DNA of 64,000 bases, taken from the NCBI GenBank assembly GCA_023412005.1, contig JAEYOE010000012.1, positions 124,001 to 188,000 on the forward strand. The letters run 5' to 3'. The number at the start of each line of letters is the position of its first letter. Position 1 is the first letter of the stretch. The notes under the pieces were generated by a model. The model made no database searches, was not told the origin of the DNA, and saw nothing but the letters and a program-made list of their open reading frames with translations. Made by a program: the position numbers and the translations under genes. Source of the stretch: Bacillota bacterium (GTDB taxonomy: Bacteria > Bacillota > Clostridia > Christensenellales > SZUA-584). Below are positions 63,302 to 64,000 of this stretch, piece after piece.

Positions 63302-64000
63302 GTTCTTCTCTGGGCTCCTTTCCGTCATATAGGGCGCGCAATTCGGTTCCGCAGGGGGGGAGCTCACGACGCATACGTTCAAATATGGGTTCGTAATCAA
63401 AGTTGGTTATTGGCAGATCAACTCGCGTGTTATCGAGAGCGCTGATACACATTCCCTCCAGAATTTCATATCCGTGGTATGCGATGTCTATATTGCATGA
63501 ATGGGGCTTGTTATCATCGTCCAGCCAGCTTGCGAATTCGGTGTAATAGGGCGTTTGGATAATCTTTTCCTGATGGTTATACCAACCGGGATTTTTACCT
63601 GTGATCAACTCGCCTTTTGTTGCTTTGGTGCAGGCACCCCAGAACCCATCTGTTTCCGCCCATACATATCCATTGGTACCATAAACGGTGATACGATTGT
63701 CGCTGTCAGCATACATAGGAGGATTGTGCCGTTCGCTCAAGTAACCGCATTCAATATAAGCGCGTACGCCGTTATCAAATTCCAGTTCGCCGAGTATAAA
63801 ATCAGGCGAAGGATGATTGTCATCCAGCGTAGCCGGGCCATGAATATGCCCCACAACCCATTTTGCATAATGACAATTGTTTGCCCAAATTGCATAATCG
63901 ACATAATGAGTACCAAGCTGTGCAAGCCAAGGCTGTGTTTCACAATGAATTTTTAGGATAGCACCAATTTCATAGTCATCAATTCGTTTTTTCATTTCTT
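63294..64000 (-). CDS. Gfo/Idh/MocA family oxidoreductase, C-terminal part
   Basis: The frame is open to the right edge of the window, so the Rossmann N-terminal half lies outside. The visible part is the C-terminal alpha/beta domain: CETQPWLAQLGTHYVDYAIW holds the G-T-H-x-x-D block of the active site, followed by LGELEFDNGVRAYIECGYLS and ITVYGTNGYVWAETDGFW. The end PPCGTELRALYDGKEPREERD is unusual in its charge. It overlaps the hydrolase start. The methionine at 63995 is internal, not the start. It would oxidise a sugar or cyclitol with NAD(P). Confidence 0.85.
   Translation of the reverse strand, partial: EMKKRIDDYEIGAILKIHCETQPWLAQLGTHYVDYAIWANNCHYAKWVVGHIHGPATLDDNHPSPDFILGELEFDNGVRAYIECGYLSERHNPPMYADSDNRITVYGTNGYVWAETDGFWGACTKATKGELITGKNPGWYNHQEKIIQTPYYTEFASWLDDDNKPHSCNIDIAYHGYEILEGMCISALDNTRVDLPITNFDYEPIFERMRRELPPCGTELRALYDGKEPREERD

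Overview
The window reads as a chromosomal segment of an anaerobic, fermentative member of the Clostridia (Bacillota). Direct support comes from an undivided pyruvate:ferredoxin oxidoreductase, a six-gene Rnf complex in the order C-D-G-E-A-B, a four-gene glycine cleavage set with split P-protein, MreB, a CwlD-type amidase, and AGGAGG-like ribosome binding sites before nearly every gene. Species cannot be named from the sequence. No tRNA, rRNA or CRISPR array was seen.

Layout. 1-3 kb: end of an OGG1-like DNA glycosylase, then a DUF1538 membrane protein translationally coupled to a double-domain PII-like protein. 3-9.6 kb: nifJ with its own promoter and terminator, a decayed polysaccharide deacetylase, mreB and cwlD. 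9.6-13.6 kb: an AraC/GyrI regulator, an RsiV-like lipoprotein, a Vat-type acetyltransferase, a flavodoxin and a GNAT enzyme. 13.6-19.1 kb: rnfCDGEAB-maf on the minus strand. 19.4-22 kb: rpsO and pnp. 22-38.3 kb: housekeeping and envelope genes (VanW protein, thioesterase, methylglyoxal synthase, deacetylase, double-OB protein, lipoprotein, FAD dehydrogenase, two GGDEF proteins, an ABC exporter, LemA plus DUF2207). 38.9-43.2 kb: gcvT-gcvH-gcvPA-gcvPB behind a clear promoter. 43.3-44.0 kb: a complete peroxiredoxin gene.

44-62 kb looks like an acquired island. The last 515 coding bases of the peroxiredoxin gene and its terminator recur at 61.3-61.9 kb as a headless copy, so two direct repeats of about 590 bp bracket about 17 kb. 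Immediately inside the left repeat lie a broken serine recombinase, a broken gene resembling TniQ-type transposon proteins, and five copies of a short repeat. The cargo is a ROK repressor divergent from a long plus-strand sugar operon: NagB-like protein, three xylose-isomerase-like TIM-barrel proteins, a ribose-type ABC importer (binding protein, double ATPase, permease), a PIG-L deacetylase, a Gfo/Idh/MocA dehydrogenase, a frameshifted URO-D family gene, a canonical NagB, and a fusion of a mannitol-1-phosphate-type dehydrogenase to a PfkB kinase. Inference: the operon imports an unusual, probably N-acetylated amino sugar or polyol conjugate and converts its parts to fructose 6-phosphate. The window ends with an alpha/beta hydrolase and a second, partial Gfo/Idh/MocA gene on the minus strand.

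Several families of interspersed palindromic repeats lie in the non-coding gaps at 7.4, 13.4, 25.3, 29.1 and 38.4-38.7 kb.
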